From assembly GCF_900105805.1 (NCBI RefSeq), contig NZ_LT629788.1, positions 4,572,501-4,636,500 of the forward strand: a stretch of DNA of 64,000 nt. Direction: 5' to 3'. A program made the translations under genes and the position numbers. Shown one piece after another: positions 55,720-64,000 of this stretch (position 1 is its first letter; every line of letters starts with the position of its first letter). The notes under the pieces are model-generated. The model was not told the DNA's origin. It did no database searches and saw only the letters and a program-made list of their open reading frames with translations. This stretch comes from Pseudomonas moraviensis. GTDB lineage: Bacteria; Pseudomonadota; Gammaproteobacteria; Pseudomonadales; Pseudomonadaceae.

Positions 55720-56697
55720 ATGAAAGCCGTGCTGTGCAAAGCCTTCGGCCCTGCCGAATCGCTGGTGCTGGAAGACGTCGCCAGTCCTGTCGCCAAGAAG
55801 AACGAAATCCTGCTGGACGTGCACGCCGCCGGGGTCAATTTCCCGGACACGCTGATCATCGAGGGCAAATACCAGTTCAAACCGCCCTTCCCGTTCTCGC
55901 CGGGCGGTGAAGCGGCCGGGGTGGTGCGCGAAGTCGGGGAAAAGGTCAGTCACCTGAAAGTCGGCGACCGGGTCATGGCACTGACCGGCTGGGGCAGTTT
56001 TGCCGAGCAGGTTGCGGTGCCGGGCTACAACGTCCTGCCAATTCCGCCGTCGATGGACTTCAACATTGCCGCTGCTTTCAGCATGACCTACGGCACCTCC
56101 ATGCACGCGCTCAAGCAGCGCGCCAACCTGCAAGCGGGCGAAACCCTGCTGGTCCTCGGGGCATCCGGTGGTGTGGGCCTCGCCGCGGTGGAGATCGGCA
56201 AAGCCATGGGCGCCCGGGTGATCGCCGCCGCCAGCAGCGCCGAGAAACTCGCGGTGGCCAAGGCTGCAGGGGCTGACGAGTTGATCAACTACAGCGAAAG
56301 CAATCTGAAGGACGAAATCAAACGCCTCACCGACGGCCAGGGCGCCGACGTGATTTACGACCCGGTCGGCGGCGACCTGTTCGACCAGGCCATCCGCGCC
56401 ATCGCCTGGAACGGCCGCCTGCTGGTCGTCGGCTTCGCCAGCGGACGCATCCCGGAACTGCCGGTGAACCTGGCCCTGCTCAAAGGTGCGGCGGTGCTCG
56501 GCGTATTCTGGGGCTCGTTCGCCCAGCGCCAGCCCCAGGACAATGCAGCGAACTTTGCCCAACTGTTCGGCTGGTTTGCCGAGGGCAAACTCAAACCGCT
56601 GGTGTCGCAGGTGTATCCGCTGAGCAATGCCGCGCAAGCGATCGATGATCTTGGCCAGCGCAAGGCTGTGGGCAAGGTTGTCGTTCAGGTTCGTTAA
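55720..56697 (+). CDS. NADPH:quinone oxidoreductase-like protein (MDR family)
   Basis: Zinc-free medium-chain dehydrogenase/reductase of 325 residues, cytosolic. GroES-like N-terminal part (MKAVLCKAFGPAESLVLEDV, VNFPDTLIIEGKYQ) and Rossmann part with GASGGVGLAAVEIGKAMGA. NADPH-binding and the absence of catalytic-zinc ligands suggest a quinone or enone reductase. The substrate is unknown. The hairpin at 56707-56733 follows the stop. Confidence 0.92.
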   Translation: MKAVLCKAFGPAESLVLEDVASPVAKKNEILLDVHAAGVNFPDTLIIEGKYQFKPPFPFSPGGEAAGVVREVGEKVSHLKVGDRVMALTGWGSFAEQVAVPGYNVLPIPPSMDFNIAAAFSMTYGTSMHALKQRANLQAGETLLVLGASGGVGLAAVEIGKAMGARVIAAASSAEKLAVAKAAGADELINYSESNLKDEIKRLTDGQGADVIYDPVGGDLFDQAIRAIAWNGRLLVVGFASGRIPELPVNLALLKGAAVLGVFWGSFAQRQPQDNAANFAQLFGWFAEGKLKPLVSQVYPLSNAAQAIDDLGQRKAVGKVVVQVR

Positions 56698-56706
56698 GAC
56701 TGCGGC

Positions 56707-56733
56707 GCGATCCGGGCCCGCAACCCGGATCGC
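56707..56733 (+). terminator. Hairpin after the oxidoreductase gene
   Basis: Perfect stem GCGATCCGGG / CCCGGATCGC with a 7-base loop; no clear T run follows, so termination is uncertain. The remaining spacer to glpT (56734-56954) is AT-rich and probably carries the glpT promoter. Confidence 0.5.
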
Positions 56734-56954
56734 TTCAATATTGAGATCCGCCTCTTAAATACGTTAAGCCGCAGAAAGCCACCCGAGCCACCATTCCCTC
56801 TGCGCCGCATAGTTATCTCAGAGCGACATGTTCATAAAGGAACGCTCAACAGCGCAAATTTCCGCTGTTTTGCCGACGTGAAGCAATGCTATTTTCGGTA
56901 ACGAAACTGTAACATTCGCATCCGCAGTCAAAACAAGAAAACTGGAGCTCTTGA

Positions 56955-58304
56955 ATGTTTGCTTTCTTTCGTCCTGCCGCACATCAGGCTCCTTTGCCTG
57001 AAGAAAAAATAGACAGCACCTACCGACGCCTGCGCTGGCAGATCTTCGCCGGTATCTTTATCGGCTACGCCGGTTACTACCTGCTGCGCAAGAACTTCTC
57101 CCTGGCCATGCCGTACCTGATCGACGAAGGCTACAGCCGTGGCGACCTCGGCCTGGCGATGTCGGCGATCGCCATTGCCTACGGTCTGTCGAAGTTCCTC
57201 ATGGGCCTGGTGTCCGACCGTTCCAACCCGCGTTTCTTCCTGCCGTTCGGTCTGCTGGTCTCGGCCGGGGTGATGTTCATTTTCGGTTTCGCGCCGTGGG
57301 CAACATCCAGCGTGACGATGATGTTCATCCTCCTGTTCATCAACGGCTGGGCGCAGGGGATGGGCTGGCCGCCGAGCGGACGGACCATGGTGCACTGGTG
57401 GTCGCAGAAGGAACGCGGCGGCGTGGTGTCGGTGTGGAACGTGGCGCATAACGTCGGCGGCGGTCTGATCGGCCCGCTGTTCCTGATCGGCATGGGCCTG
57501 TTCAACGACTGGCACGCGGCGTTCTACGTCCCGGCAGCGGTCGCGCTGGGCGTTGCGGTGTTTGCGTTCATCACCATGCGCGACACCCCGCAATCGGTCG
57601 GCCTGCCGCCGATCGAGCAGTACAAGAACGATTATCCGGAAGGCTACGACGCCAGCCACGAAGACGAATTCAGCGCCAAGGAAATCTTCGTCAAATACGT
57701 GCTGCGCAACAAAATGCTCTGGTACATCGCCATGGCCAACGTTTTCGTCTACCTGCTGCGCTACGGCGTGCTGGACTGGGCGCCGACCTACCTGAAGGAA
57801 GCCAAGGGTTTCACGGTGGATAAAACCTCGTGGGCCTACTTCTTCTACGAGTGGGCGGGCATTCCGGGGACGCTGCTGTGCGGCTGGATGTCGGACAAGA
57901 TCTTCCGTGGCAACCGTGGCCTGACCGGCATGGTGTTCATGGCGCTGGTGACTGTGGCGACGCTGGTGTACTGGCTGAATCCGGCCGGCAACCCGATGGT
58001 CGACATGATCGCCCTGTTGTCGATCGGCTTCCTGATCTACGGCCCGGTCATGCTGATCGGCCTGCAGGCACTGGAACTGGCGCCGAAGAAAGCCGCCGGC
58101 ACCGCAGCGGGATTCACCGGTCTGTTCGGTTATCTGGGTGGTTCGGTCGCGGCCAGCGCGGCGATGGGCTACACCGTTGACCATTTCGGCTGGGACGGCG
58201 GTTTCGTCCTGCTGGTCGGCGCTTGCCTGCTGGCGATGGCCTTCCTCGCGCCAACGCTATGGCACAAGCAGGTCGCCAGTCAGAGCCGCGAAGCGGTCGC
58301 CTGA
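56955..58304 (+). CDS. glpT: Glycerol-3-phosphate transporter GlpT (MFS)
   Basis: Inner-membrane antiporter of 449 residues with twelve predicted helices that exchanges glycerol-3-phosphate for phosphate. Key family segments are YLLRKNFSLAMPYLIDEGYSRG, the SDRSNPRFFLPFGLL loop and GWAQGMGWPPSGRTMVHWWS. The start is ATG at 56955 (MFAFFRPAAHQ). The 3' end overlaps the convergent cyclotransferase by 25 bases. GlpT is also a route for fosfomycin uptake. Confidence 0.95.
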   Translation: MFAFFRPAAHQAPLPEEKIDSTYRRLRWQIFAGIFIGYAGYYLLRKNFSLAMPYLIDEGYSRGDLGLAMSAIAIAYGLSKFLMGLVSDRSNPRFFLPFGLLVSAGVMFIFGFAPWATSSVTMMFILLFINGWAQGMGWPPSGRTMVHWWSQKERGGVVSVWNVAHNVGGGLIGPLFLIGMGLFNDWHAAFYVPAAVALGVAVFAFITMRDTPQSVGLPPIEQYKNDYPEGYDASHEDEFSAKEIFVKYVLRNKMLWYIAMANVFVYLLRYGVLDWAPTYLKEAKGFTVDKTSWAYFFYEWAGIPGTLLCGWMSDKIFRGNRGLTGMVFMALVTVATLVYWLNPAGNPMVDMIALLSIGFLIYGPVMLIGLQALELAPKKAAGTAAGFTGLFGYLGGSVAASAAMGYTVDHFGWDGGFVLLVGACLLAMAFLAPTLWHKQVASQSREAVA

Positions 58305-58948
58305 TCGCTGTGTGATTTACAGCGCTTGAGCCGCGCCTCCAGATTGCGGTCTGGCATGGCGTGGCTGCGCAGGGCGTGCACGGTCTGCTCGACATAATCG
58401 CGAGTGGTGCCGTAACGCCCGCTGGCGCTGGCGAACACCTGGCTGAGCACATGATCCGGCAAGTTGCCGGCATAGCTCGGCAGGTGACGCTCCAGCACGA
58501 ATCCCAAGGCCTGCACCTGAGTGCCATCTTCGAGCCGGCAATTGAGCCAGTGCGGACGATACGAGGGAAACGGCATCTCGCGTTTCCACAGCGCGTACAG
58601 CGCGGTATCGAGATTGTCTTCCGGCAAGCGGTAGGCAAAACCGCTGCAGGAACCGCCACGATCCAGGCCGAACACCAGACCGGGCATCTCCGGCGTACCA
58701 CGGTGCTCATGCGACCACAGGTACAAGCCGCGATGGTAACCATGCACGCGCCCGCGCACACGCTCAACGGCCGTGCATTCCGGACGCCAGATCAGCGAGC
58801 CATAGGCGAACAGCCACACCGGCCCGCCCTTGTGGCGCGCCATGGTCGATTGCATGGAAGCGAGAAGTTGTTCGTGCGTCAGCTGCGGCCCAAGATCGAG
58901 CCGCGGAGGGTAAGCCAGATTCAGAATTGCGTTTTCAATGGCGCTCAT
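58280..58948 (-). CDS. Gamma-glutamylcyclotransferase (ChaC-like)
   Basis: Cytosolic enzyme of 222 residues, expected to cleave gamma-glutamyl amino acids (ChaC-type enzymes degrade glutathione). The GCT fold is recognised by VWLFAYGSLIWRPE (YGSL motif), VHGYHRGLYLWSHEHRGTPE, GLVFGLDRGGSCSG and the catalytic-Glu region WKREMPF. Convergent with glpT, with the 3' ends overlapping by 25 bases. The spacer on its other side (58949-59143) is AT-rich with no gene. Confidence 0.9.
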   Translation of the reverse strand: MSAIENAILNLAYPPRLDLGPQLTHEQLLASMQSTMARHKGGPVWLFAYGSLIWRPECTAVERVRGRVHGYHRGLYLWSHEHRGTPEMPGLVFGLDRGGSCSGFAYRLPEDNLDTALYALWKREMPFPSYRPHWLNCRLEDGTQVQALGFVLERHLPSYAGNLPDHVLSQVFASASGRYGTTRDYVEQTVHALRSHAMPDRNLEARLKRCKSHSDQATASRL

Positions 58949-59143
58949 GGCGAATAGCGTTCAGCTCCCCGCGGGTGAAGAATTACTTAATAGAACGCAC
59001 CGCTGTAACAATAAGGCACATATGTTTGGAGGCAAATTAAGTGCCATGACACTGGCGGTGATTAATTACCTGATTGATATATAACCTAGCGGTATTTGTG
59101 CAATTACATAAATACCGATCGGCTATATACCCAGTTATAAGTA

Positions 59144-60112
59144 TCAGCCGCGCGGGGCATAGGCGAACACGTCGGCGCGCATCTGATGCGCATCCATTCC
59201 CGCCTCGACCAGCGCGTCCAGCGTGCCGTAGACCATCGCGGGCGAACCGCTGGCATAGACGTGCAGCGGCTTCAGGTCAGGGAAATCCTCGCAAACCGCC
59301 TCGTGCAACATGCCGCAGCGCCCTTCCCAGCCGCACTGGTCGCTGACGACTTTGTGCAGAAACAGGTTGGGCAGCTTCAGCCATTCGTCCCAGTGCTCGA
59401 TCTGATAGAAATCTTCCGGGCGGCGCACGCCCCAGTACAGATGCACCGGATGCTTGAAACCTTCGGCGCGGCAATGCTCGATCAGGCTGTGAATCTGGCC
59501 CATGCCGGTGCCAGCGGCAATCAGCACCAGCGGGCCTTCGGGCAGCTCCGCAAGGTGTGTGTCGCCAAACGGCAGCTCGACACGCACCATCGGGTTGCGT
59601 TGCAGCTGTTCGATCAGGCTCAGCGCACTGGCTTCGCGCGCCAGCACGTGGATTTCCAGATCACGCCCGCCGTGGGGTGCCGAAGCCATGGAGAACGCCG
59701 ATTTCTCGCCGCTCTCACGCTCGATCATCAAATACTGCCCGGCGTGATAACGCGGTGGCTTGCCCGCCGGTGCACGCAGACGCACGCGCCAGGTATCGCC
59801 GCCCACCTCGCGGCACTCGATGACCTGACACGACAGGCTGCGCACCGGCAGCTCACCCAATGCGAGCACGCCATCCCACAACAGCACGCAGTCTTCCAGC
59901 GGTTCGGCAATGCAGGTGTAGAACTCGCCGTGGTCGTGGACTTTGCCCGCCTGCTCGACGCGGCCTTCGACCAGCAGCGCTGCACACACGTGGCAATTGC
60001 CGTTGCGGCAGCTTTGCGGGCAGTCATAGCCCAGGCGCCGCGCGCCGTCGAGAATCCGCTCACCGGGTTGTATCTCGAGCACCGCTCCGGAAGGCTGCAG
60101 GGTTACACGCAT
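59144..60112 (-). CDS. 2Fe-2S/FAD flavin reductase (CDP-6-deoxyglucoseen reductase-like)
   Basis: Cytosolic oxidoreductase of 322 residues. Residues about 1-90 are a plant-type [2Fe-2S] ferredoxin domain: Cys cluster in CPQSCRNGNCHVCAALL and the fourth in FYTCIAEP. Then an FAD-binding domain (PRYHAGQYLMIE, FSMASAPHGG) and an NAD(P)H-binding domain (LVLIAAGTGMGQIHSLIEHC). Stop-start overlap with ubiD is TGATG, so translation is coupled. Electron transfer to flavin or a partner is likely; it could serve UbiD's prFMN cofactor. Confidence 0.9.
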   Translation of the reverse strand: MRVTLQPSGAVLEIQPGERILDGARRLGYDCPQSCRNGNCHVCAALLVEGRVEQAGKVHDHGEFYTCIAEPLEDCVLLWDGVLALGELPVRSLSCQVIECREVGGDTWRVRLRAPAGKPPRYHAGQYLMIERESGEKSAFSMASAPHGGRDLEIHVLAREASALSLIEQLQRNPMVRVELPFGDTHLAELPEGPLVLIAAGTGMGQIHSLIEHCRAEGFKHPVHLYWGVRRPEDFYQIEHWDEWLKLPNLFLHKVVSDQCGWEGRCGMLHEAVCEDFPDLKPLHVYASGSPAMVYGTLDALVEAGMDAHQMRADVFAYAPRG

Positions 60113-61578
60113 CAATCTATTCCTAACTGATTCCAGATGGCATCGATCCGTTGGGTGACGGCGTCGTCCTTGACGATCACGCGGCCCCACTCGCGGGTGG
60201 TTTCGCCCGGCCACTTGTGGGTGGCATCCAGGCCCATTTTCGAGCCCAGGCCGGAAATCGGCGAGGCGAAGTCGAGGTAGTCGATCGGCGTGTTATCGAT
60301 CATCACCGTATCGCGCTTGGGGTCCATGCGCGTGGTGATGGCCCAGATCACGTCGTTCCAGTCGCGGGCGTTGATATCGTCGTCAGTGACGATAACGAAC
60401 TTGGTGTACATGAACTGTCGCAAAAACGACCAGACGCCGAGCATCACGCGCTTGGCATGCCCCGGATACGACTTCTTCATTGTCACTACGGCCATGCGGT
60501 ACGAGCAGCCTTCCGGCGGCAGGTAGAAGTCGGTGATCTCCGGGAATTGCTTCTGCAGGATCGGCACGAACACTTCGTTCAGCGCCACGCCGAGAATCGC
60601 CGGCTCATCCGGCGGACGGCCGGTGTAAGTGCTGTGATAGATCGGTTTGATCCGGTGGGTGATGCGCTCGACGGTGAACACCGGGAAGCTGTCGACTTCG
60701 TTGTAGTAACCGGTGTGGTCGCCATACGGGCCTTCGTCGGCCATTTCGCCCGGATGAATCACGCCTTCAAGGATGATTTCGGCGGTGGCCGGCACTTGCA
60801 GGTCGTTGCCACGGCACTTGACCAGCTCGGTGCGGTTACCGCGCAAGAGACCGGCGAAAGCGTATTCGGAAAGGCTGTCCGGCACCGGGGTTACAGCGCC
60901 AAGGATAGTCGCCGGATCAGCGCCAAGGGCCACCGACACCGGAAACGGCTGCCCCGGATGCTTTTCGCACCACTCGCGGAAATCGAGAGCACCGCCACGA
61001 TGGCTGAGCCAGCGCATGATCACCTTGTTGCGACCGATCACTTGCTGACGGTAGATGCCGAGGTTCTGACGTTCCTTGTTCGGGCCTTTGGTGACCGTCA
61101 GGCCCCAGGTGATCAGCGGGCCAACGTCGCCGGGCCAGCAGGTCTGCACCGGCAGCATTGCCAGATCGACGTCGTCGCCTTCGATGACCACTTCCTGACA
61201 CACCGCGTCTTTGACGACTTTCGGCGCCATGGAAATGATCTTGCGGAAGATCGGCAGTTTCGACCATGCGTCCTTCAAGCCCTTCGGCGGCTCCGGTTCC
61301 TTGAGGAAGGCCAGCAGCTTGCCGATTTCGCGCAGTTCGCTGACCGACTCGGCGCCCATGCCCATGGCCACACGCTCGGGGGTGCCGAACAGGTTGCCGA
61401 GCACCGGGATGTCGTAACCGGTGGGTTTTTCGAACAGCAGCGCCGGGCCTTTGGCCCGCAACGTGCGGTCGCACACCTCAGTCATCTCCAGCACCGGCGA
61501 GACGGGAATCTGGATGCGTTTCAACTCTCCGCGCTGCTCAAGCTGCTGCACGAAATCCCGAAGATCCTTGAATTTCAT
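60112..61578 (-). CDS. ubiD: 4-hydroxy-3-octaprenylbenzoate decarboxylase UbiD
   Basis: prFMN-dependent decarboxylase of 488 residues in ubiquinone synthesis. The family start MKFKDLRDFVQQLEQRGELK and GDVGPLITWGLTVTKGPN, IGRNKVIMRWLSHRGGALDF and EGPYGDHTGYY are all visible, the last carrying the catalytic Glu. The ATG at 61578 is chosen over 61596 because the family start fits. The gene is followed by a coupled flavin reductase. Confidence 0.95.
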   Translation of the reverse strand: MKFKDLRDFVQQLEQRGELKRIQIPVSPVLEMTEVCDRTLRAKGPALLFEKPTGYDIPVLGNLFGTPERVAMGMGAESVSELREIGKLLAFLKEPEPPKGLKDAWSKLPIFRKIISMAPKVVKDAVCQEVVIEGDDVDLAMLPVQTCWPGDVGPLITWGLTVTKGPNKERQNLGIYRQQVIGRNKVIMRWLSHRGGALDFREWCEKHPGQPFPVSVALGADPATILGAVTPVPDSLSEYAFAGLLRGNRTELVKCRGNDLQVPATAEIILEGVIHPGEMADEGPYGDHTGYYNEVDSFPVFTVERITHRIKPIYHSTYTGRPPDEPAILGVALNEVFVPILQKQFPEITDFYLPPEGCSYRMAVVTMKKSYPGHAKRVMLGVWSFLRQFMYTKFVIVTDDDINARDWNDVIWAITTRMDPKRDTVMIDNTPIDYLDFASPISGLGSKMGLDATHKWPGETTREWGRVIVKDDAVTQRIDAIWNQLGID

Positions 61579-61658
61579 TGACGATGGCACCCTCAAAATA
61601 GGCGTACATCCTACCTGCTCTGACGGGCAAACAGCAGCCCGTCAGTGCCCGGCATCGC

Positions 61659-63620
61659 TCAATTGTGGCTAGCACCCAGCAGCATCGGCGCAAACAACGG
61701 GCTGAGTCTGGCGCTGCCGGCGTCGGAAAGATGGTCGGCATCCTTGTACTGCGAATGGCCGTCGACATCGATCATGCACAAGCCGTCCTTGCACATCAAC
61801 GGCGTCGGGTCGATGACGTGCACCCCGGCATCCGCGGCATTCATCGAGCCGAACAGCTCGGTGAAAAACTGCTGGCGAGCCAGATGCTCGGCGAGCGGGC
61901 GGCCCAATCCTTCGGCCGAGCGGCCAATACGCGCCAGACTGGTCAAGCGGCTGATGTAACTCTTGTGCTGCAGTGGCACCTCCTTGAACAACCAGACCTG
62001 CACGCCCGCCTCACGCAATTCGCTGACCTGAGCCTTGATTGCCGCTGCCATGCGCTTTTCCGATTGCGCGACATTGCGCGAAGGGTCGAGGAGGAACTGC
62101 TTGTCGCCGTCACCGTCCTCACGGCCGTAGACATACAGACTCCAGTTCGCCGCCAGCACCACGTCCTTGATACCCAGCTCGCGGACCAGCTGCATATTGC
62201 GCTGGTTGAACTGCTTGCACTGCGCGCGCAGGGCGTCGTCGATGATCGGTGGGCATCCGGTGAGGCTGTACAGCCAGACCGGCTGACCGTCACGCTGGCT
62301 ATTGCCTTCGATGGCGGGCAGCAGCGCTGCGGTGTGGCTGTCACCCCAGAACATTTTCGTCGGCGCAATTTTCTGATCGCCGCCCACGCGACACGCCTTG
62401 TCCAGGGTTTTGTCCTTGCTCATGTGCATGCATTGCATCTGCCCGGCGTTCCACTCCTGGGACTGGGCATATTCCAGCGCTTTGCCGCTCAGGCGCTCGG
62501 GCACGCCGTCCGCCGAACGGATGGCCGAACCGACCACCGCCAGGACGGCAATCGACACCAGGCCACCGACCAACACCGAGTTTCGGCTGGCGAACACGCG
62601 TTTTTCGCGAAACGGCAGCTCGACAAAGCGCAGACTCAGCCAGGCCAGTGCGACCGCCAGCGCGATCCAGCCAAGCGCTTCAAGCGGCTGGATGCCGTCG
62701 ATCGAGATGGCATTGGCATACACGTAGATCGGCCAGTGCCACAGGTATAGCGAGTAGGACAACAGACCGATCCACACCATTGGCCGCAGACTCAACACCT
62801 GGCCGGCCAGGGTCGGGCCGCGAGCGCCCGACCAGATCAATGCGCTGGTACCGAGCACCGGCAGCAACGCTGCCCAGCCCGGGAACACGGTGGTTTTGTC
62901 GAATGTGAAGATTGCCAATAGCACCGCCGCCAGTCCGGCCAGGCCGACGGTCTGCCGAAACCAAAGCCGCGGCGCATGTTTTGCTGCCGGCAACACTGCG
63001 AGCATGGCGCCGCAGAGCAATTCCCAGGCGCGGGTCGGCAGGGAGAAGAAGGCGAATTCCGGGCGACGCTCGATGTAGACGATGTTCAGCCCGAACGACA
63101 CCAGCAGCACGGCGAACAGCATCCAGCGCCAATGCCGGACATAGCGCATCAGCAGCACCATCATCAGCGGGAAGAAGATGTAGTACTGCTCCTCCACGGC
63201 CAGCGACCAGGTATGCAGCAAGGGTTTGAGATCGGAGGCCGGGGCGAAGTAGCCGTCCTCGCGCATGAACAGGATGTTGGAAATGAACAGCGACTGATAG
63301 CGGATCGTTCGTCCCAGATCGGACAGATCCTTGGCGGTCAGCAGCAACCAGCCCAGCGCCAGAGTCACCACTACAACCAGTGTCAGCGCCGGCAGAATGC
63401 GTCGAGCGCGACGGCCCCAGAAGTCGAGAAAGCTGAAGCGCTGGGCGCTGATTTCGCGAAACAGGATCGAGGTGATCAGAAACCCGGAGATGACGAAGAA
63501 AACATCCACGCCGACAAAGCCGCCGCTGAACGTATTGAATCCGAAATGAAACAGCACGACGGGAAGAACCGCGAGCGCGCGTAAACCGTCGATATCACGG
63601 CGATTGCCAAACGTGTGCAT
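61659..63620 (-). CDS. Acyltransferase with SGNH domain (OafA/YrhL-like)
   Basis: Membrane protein of 653 residues: about 10 transmembrane helices in the first 380 residues (acyltransferase-3 domain; RDIDGLRALAVLPVVLFHFG, FVISGFLITSILFREI, HTWSLAVEEQYYIFFPL), then a periplasmic SGNH hydrolase-like domain (KMFWGDSHTAALLPAIEG with the Ser, and DADHLSDAGSARLS with the His). It likely O-acetylates a surface polysaccharide or lipopolysaccharide. Start ATG at 63620 (MHTFGNRRDIDG). Independent gene next to rho. Confidence 0.92.
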   Translation of the reverse strand: MHTFGNRRDIDGLRALAVLPVVLFHFGFNTFSGGFVGVDVFFVISGFLITSILFREISAQRFSFLDFWGRRARRILPALTLVVVVTLALGWLLLTAKDLSDLGRTIRYQSLFISNILFMREDGYFAPASDLKPLLHTWSLAVEEQYYIFFPLMMVLLMRYVRHWRWMLFAVLLVSFGLNIVYIERRPEFAFFSLPTRAWELLCGAMLAVLPAAKHAPRLWFRQTVGLAGLAAVLLAIFTFDKTTVFPGWAALLPVLGTSALIWSGARGPTLAGQVLSLRPMVWIGLLSYSLYLWHWPIYVYANAISIDGIQPLEALGWIALAVALAWLSLRFVELPFREKRVFASRNSVLVGGLVSIAVLAVVGSAIRSADGVPERLSGKALEYAQSQEWNAGQMQCMHMSKDKTLDKACRVGGDQKIAPTKMFWGDSHTAALLPAIEGNSQRDGQPVWLYSLTGCPPIIDDALRAQCKQFNQRNMQLVRELGIKDVVLAANWSLYVYGREDGDGDKQFLLDPSRNVAQSEKRMAAAIKAQVSELREAGVQVWLFKEVPLQHKSYISRLTSLARIGRSAEGLGRPLAEHLARQQFFTELFGSMNAADAGVHVIDPTPLMCKDGLCMIDVDGHSQYKDADHLSDAGSARLSPLFAPMLLGASHN

Positions 63621-63712
63621 GAAAAACCTTACCTGTTCTGGATACAGAATCCCTTGAAGTCGCGACGTTAGCAGCCGCGCAAACTTCAATCCAGATACAA
63701 ATAATCGCGGGC

Positions 63713-63744
63713 AAAAAAAAGCGCCCCTCGCGGGACGCCTTTTT
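63713..63744 (-). terminator. Intrinsic terminator of rho
   Basis: Leftward: stem GCGTCCC / GGGGCGC with a short loop and a run of eight T residues, just downstream of rho. Confidence 0.85.
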
Positions 63745-63759
63745 CAACAGCGCAGAATA

Positions 63760-64000
63760 TTACTTGCGCTTCATCGACAAGAAGAACTCGTCGTTGGTCT
63801 TGGTCGTCTTCAGCTTGTCGACCAGGAACTCGATGGCGGCAACTTCGTCCATCGGGTGCAGCAGCTTGCGCAGAATCCACATGCGCTGCAGTTCGTCGTC
63901 GGCAGTAAGCAACTCTTCGCGGCGGGTGCCGGAACGGTTGATGTTGATGGCCGGGAACACACGCTTCTCGGCAATCTTGCGATCCAGAGGCAGTTCCATG
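63760..64000 (-). CDS. rho: Transcription termination factor Rho, C-terminal part (partial)
   Basis: The last 79 or so residues of Rho, cut by the window edge. The visible segment MELPLDRKIAEKRVFPAINI, NRSGTRREELLTADDELQRM and LDEVAAIEFL-like VAAIEFLVDKLKTTKTNDEF corresponds to the R-loop and C-terminal part of the hexameric RNA helicase. It continues beyond 64000. The internal ATG at 63999 is not a start. Confidence 0.95.
   Translation of the reverse strand, partial: MELPLDRKIAEKRVFPAININRSGTRREELLTADDELQRMWILRKLLHPMDEVAAIEFLVDKLKTTKTNDEFFLSMKRK

Noticed and set aside
59022..59084. 20-codon frame (MFGGKLSAMTL...) in the AT-rich spacer upstream of the cyclotransferase gene
   Set aside because: Very short, without a good ribosome-binding site for its first ATG or any similarity; no support as a gene.
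1..64000. CRISPR arrays, tRNA or rRNA genes, prophage, toxin-antitoxin modules
   Set aside because: No regularly spaced direct repeats, no cloverleaf with a CCA-type end, no phage structural genes and no paired toxin-antitoxin frames were seen.

Overview
The window reads as a chromosomal segment of a fluorescent Pseudomonas (P. fluorescens / P. koreensis-like group). Support for this is the high GC content, the serA-to-rho gene order, a complete spuBCDEFGH/spuI polyamine locus, an ssuEADCBF-lsfA sulfonate locus, the ubiI-ubiH-pepP-ygfB / zapA-6S RNA-ygfA locus, and many copies of the REP/REPIN families typical of this group. Species-level assignment is inference. Almost everything is core genome. 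There is no prophage, CRISPR array or tRNA that I can see, and only one insertion sequence.

Layout. 0.2-9.1 kb: serA, then small envelope or metabolic genes (DUF4399, a shortened solute-binding protein, DUF523, a 2-oxoglutarate oxygenase, DUF2059, an alpha/beta hydrolase, a thioredoxin-like protein, a penicillin-acylase-type Ntn hydrolase). 9.3-11.1 kb: a GlxA-type AraC regulator divergent from an HD-domain protein resembling cyanamide hydratases. 11.3-21.7 kb: polyamine uptake and gamma-glutamylation (spuH,G,F,E,D,C,B leftward and spuI rightward). The gene expected between spuB and spuI, spuA, survives only as a decayed N-terminal remnant. 21.9-22.5 kb: a TetR regulator. 22.7-31.3 kb: a sulfur-starvation block (ssuF,B,C,D,A,E, lsfA, an OprD-type porin and an orphan TauA-like binding protein) whose three upstream regions share a short AT-rich motif. 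31.4-35.7 kb: argA, argE and a CYTH-CHAD triphosphatase. 35.8-39.0 kb: an Lrp regulator, an ACT-like small protein, an orphan GspE/PilB-type ATPase and a DUF2388 protein. 39.2-46.8 kb: the glycine cleavage genes gcvP, gcvH, gcvT and a ferric iron ABC permease/binding protein pair without an ATPase. 47.0-53.8 kb: ubiquinone hydroxylases, pepP, ygfB, zapA, 6S RNA, ygfA, a 51-residue membrane protein and an EVE-domain protein. 53.9-55.1 kb: an intact IS3-family element inserted into a REPIN. 55.2-64.0 kb: a FliL-like protein, a quinone oxidoreductase, glpT, a ChaC-like cyclotransferase, a 2Fe-2S flavin reductase, ubiD, an acyltransferase-SGNH protein and the 3' end of rho.

The three most coherent functional blocks are polyamine import and catabolism (spu), assimilation of organosulfonates (ssu/lsfA/TauA-like/porin) and the glycine cleavage system. 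The most interesting non-core signals are the decayed spuA, two MITE-like 180-210 bp repeats with a shared interior, an IS caught inside a REPIN with a CCG target duplication, a solute-binding protein missing most of its second lobe, and several orphan components of normally multi-gene machines (GspE, TauA, and an FbpAB pair without FbpC).
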